This document shows, in pieces, positions 6,244 through 6,308 of a DNA stretch of 6,308 nucleotides. Location of the stretch: the NCBI GenBank assembly GCA_035354435.1, contig DAOQAY010000155.1:1-6308 (forward strand), written 5' to 3'. The DNA is from JAKLDO01 sp035354435. GTDB lineage: Bacteria > UBP6 > UBA1177. Under the pieces are notes generated by a model. That model was not told the origin of the DNA. It ran no database searches and saw only the letters and a list, made by a program, of their open reading frames with translations. Position 1 is the first letter of the stretch. Every line of letters starts with the position of its first letter. The translations under genes were made by a program, and so were the position numbers.

Positions 6244-6308
6244 AAACCCTTCTCCAACAGATAGTGAAACAATAATAAAATCAACTCGCCGACCGTTTCC
6301 AAATTCCT
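6240..6308 (-). CDS. 3' end of an upstream gene cut by the window edge (tentative)
   Basis: One reading frame is open from the window edge to a TGA at 6240-6242, ending in LFHYLLEKGF. This TGA overlaps the TTG start of the AlbA_2 gene as TTGA, the same geometry as the ATGA overlap inside the neighbouring operon. Only 22 codons are visible, they look helical and hydrophobic, and no family can be assigned. A second frame (that of the AlbA_2 gene itself) is also open here, so chance cannot be excluded; the overlap and the GGAG lying inside this tail are the main support. Confidence 0.4.
   Translation of the reverse strand, partial: RNLETVGELILLLFHYLLEKGF
6241..6255 (-). promoter_or_regulatory. 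Ribosome binding site supporting a TTG start
   Basis: GGAG at 6252-6255 (minus strand) precedes the TTG at 6241-6243 by 8 nt. It supports initiation at TTG, giving the N-terminus MNKENQ that resembles the usual beginning of AlbA_2 proteins. Confidence 0.6.

Noticed and set aside
6256..6288. Promoter just upstream of the AlbA_2 gene (TTGATT ... TATCTG)
   Set aside because: The spacing is only about 15 bp and the predicted start of transcription would fall in the ribosome binding site.

Overview
The window is a gene-dense piece of a bacterial chromosome with every convincing gene on the minus strand, so it is best read from right to left. It uses the standard code. Hand counts on a few sampled lines give roughly 42-55% GC in the redox operon and roughly 30-45% in the right-hand gene. 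The lineage cannot be named from the sequence. A Sec-type signal peptide, a sigma70-like promoter and an oxidoreductase rich in iron-sulfur clusters fit a bacterium with an anaerobic or fermentative lifestyle, but this is inference.

Right part (4843-6308): a 466-residue AlbA_2 (Schlafen-type) plus RecG-like GHKL-ATPase plus winged-helix protein starts at a TTG codon. It appears translationally coupled (TTGA overlap) to the tail of a gene cut off by the window edge. Between its ATPase and winged-helix domains lies a perfect 12-bp tandem repeat (54 bp, 4.5 units) encoding KLDE units. This is the most striking sequence-level feature in the window.

Gap (4720-4842): it holds a near-consensus promoter (TTGACA, 17 bp, TATTCT) pointing left, with a TGTCA-N8-TGACA dyad over its -35 box. 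No convincing terminator is visible for the right-hand gene.

Left part (15-4719): a tightly packed four-gene operon. The first gene is a fused HcnA/HcnB-like oxidoreductase subunit with an N-terminal [2Fe-2S] domain, FAD and NAD(P) Rossmann motifs, a two-cluster ferredoxin module and a BFD-like [2Fe-2S] domain. One base later comes a D-amino-acid-oxidase-family (HcnC/SoxB-like) catalytic FAD subunit. It is joined by a 4-nt ATGA overlap to a 100-residue Dabb alpha/beta-barrel protein, followed 4 nt later by a secreted DUF1343/NamZ-type exo-beta-N-acetylmuramidase. The two flavoproteins probably form one dehydrogenase that oxidises an amine, imino acid or amino-acid-like substrate and passes electrons through FAD and Fe-S centres. 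The substrate and the reason for the Dabb and NamZ partners are not visible in the sequence.
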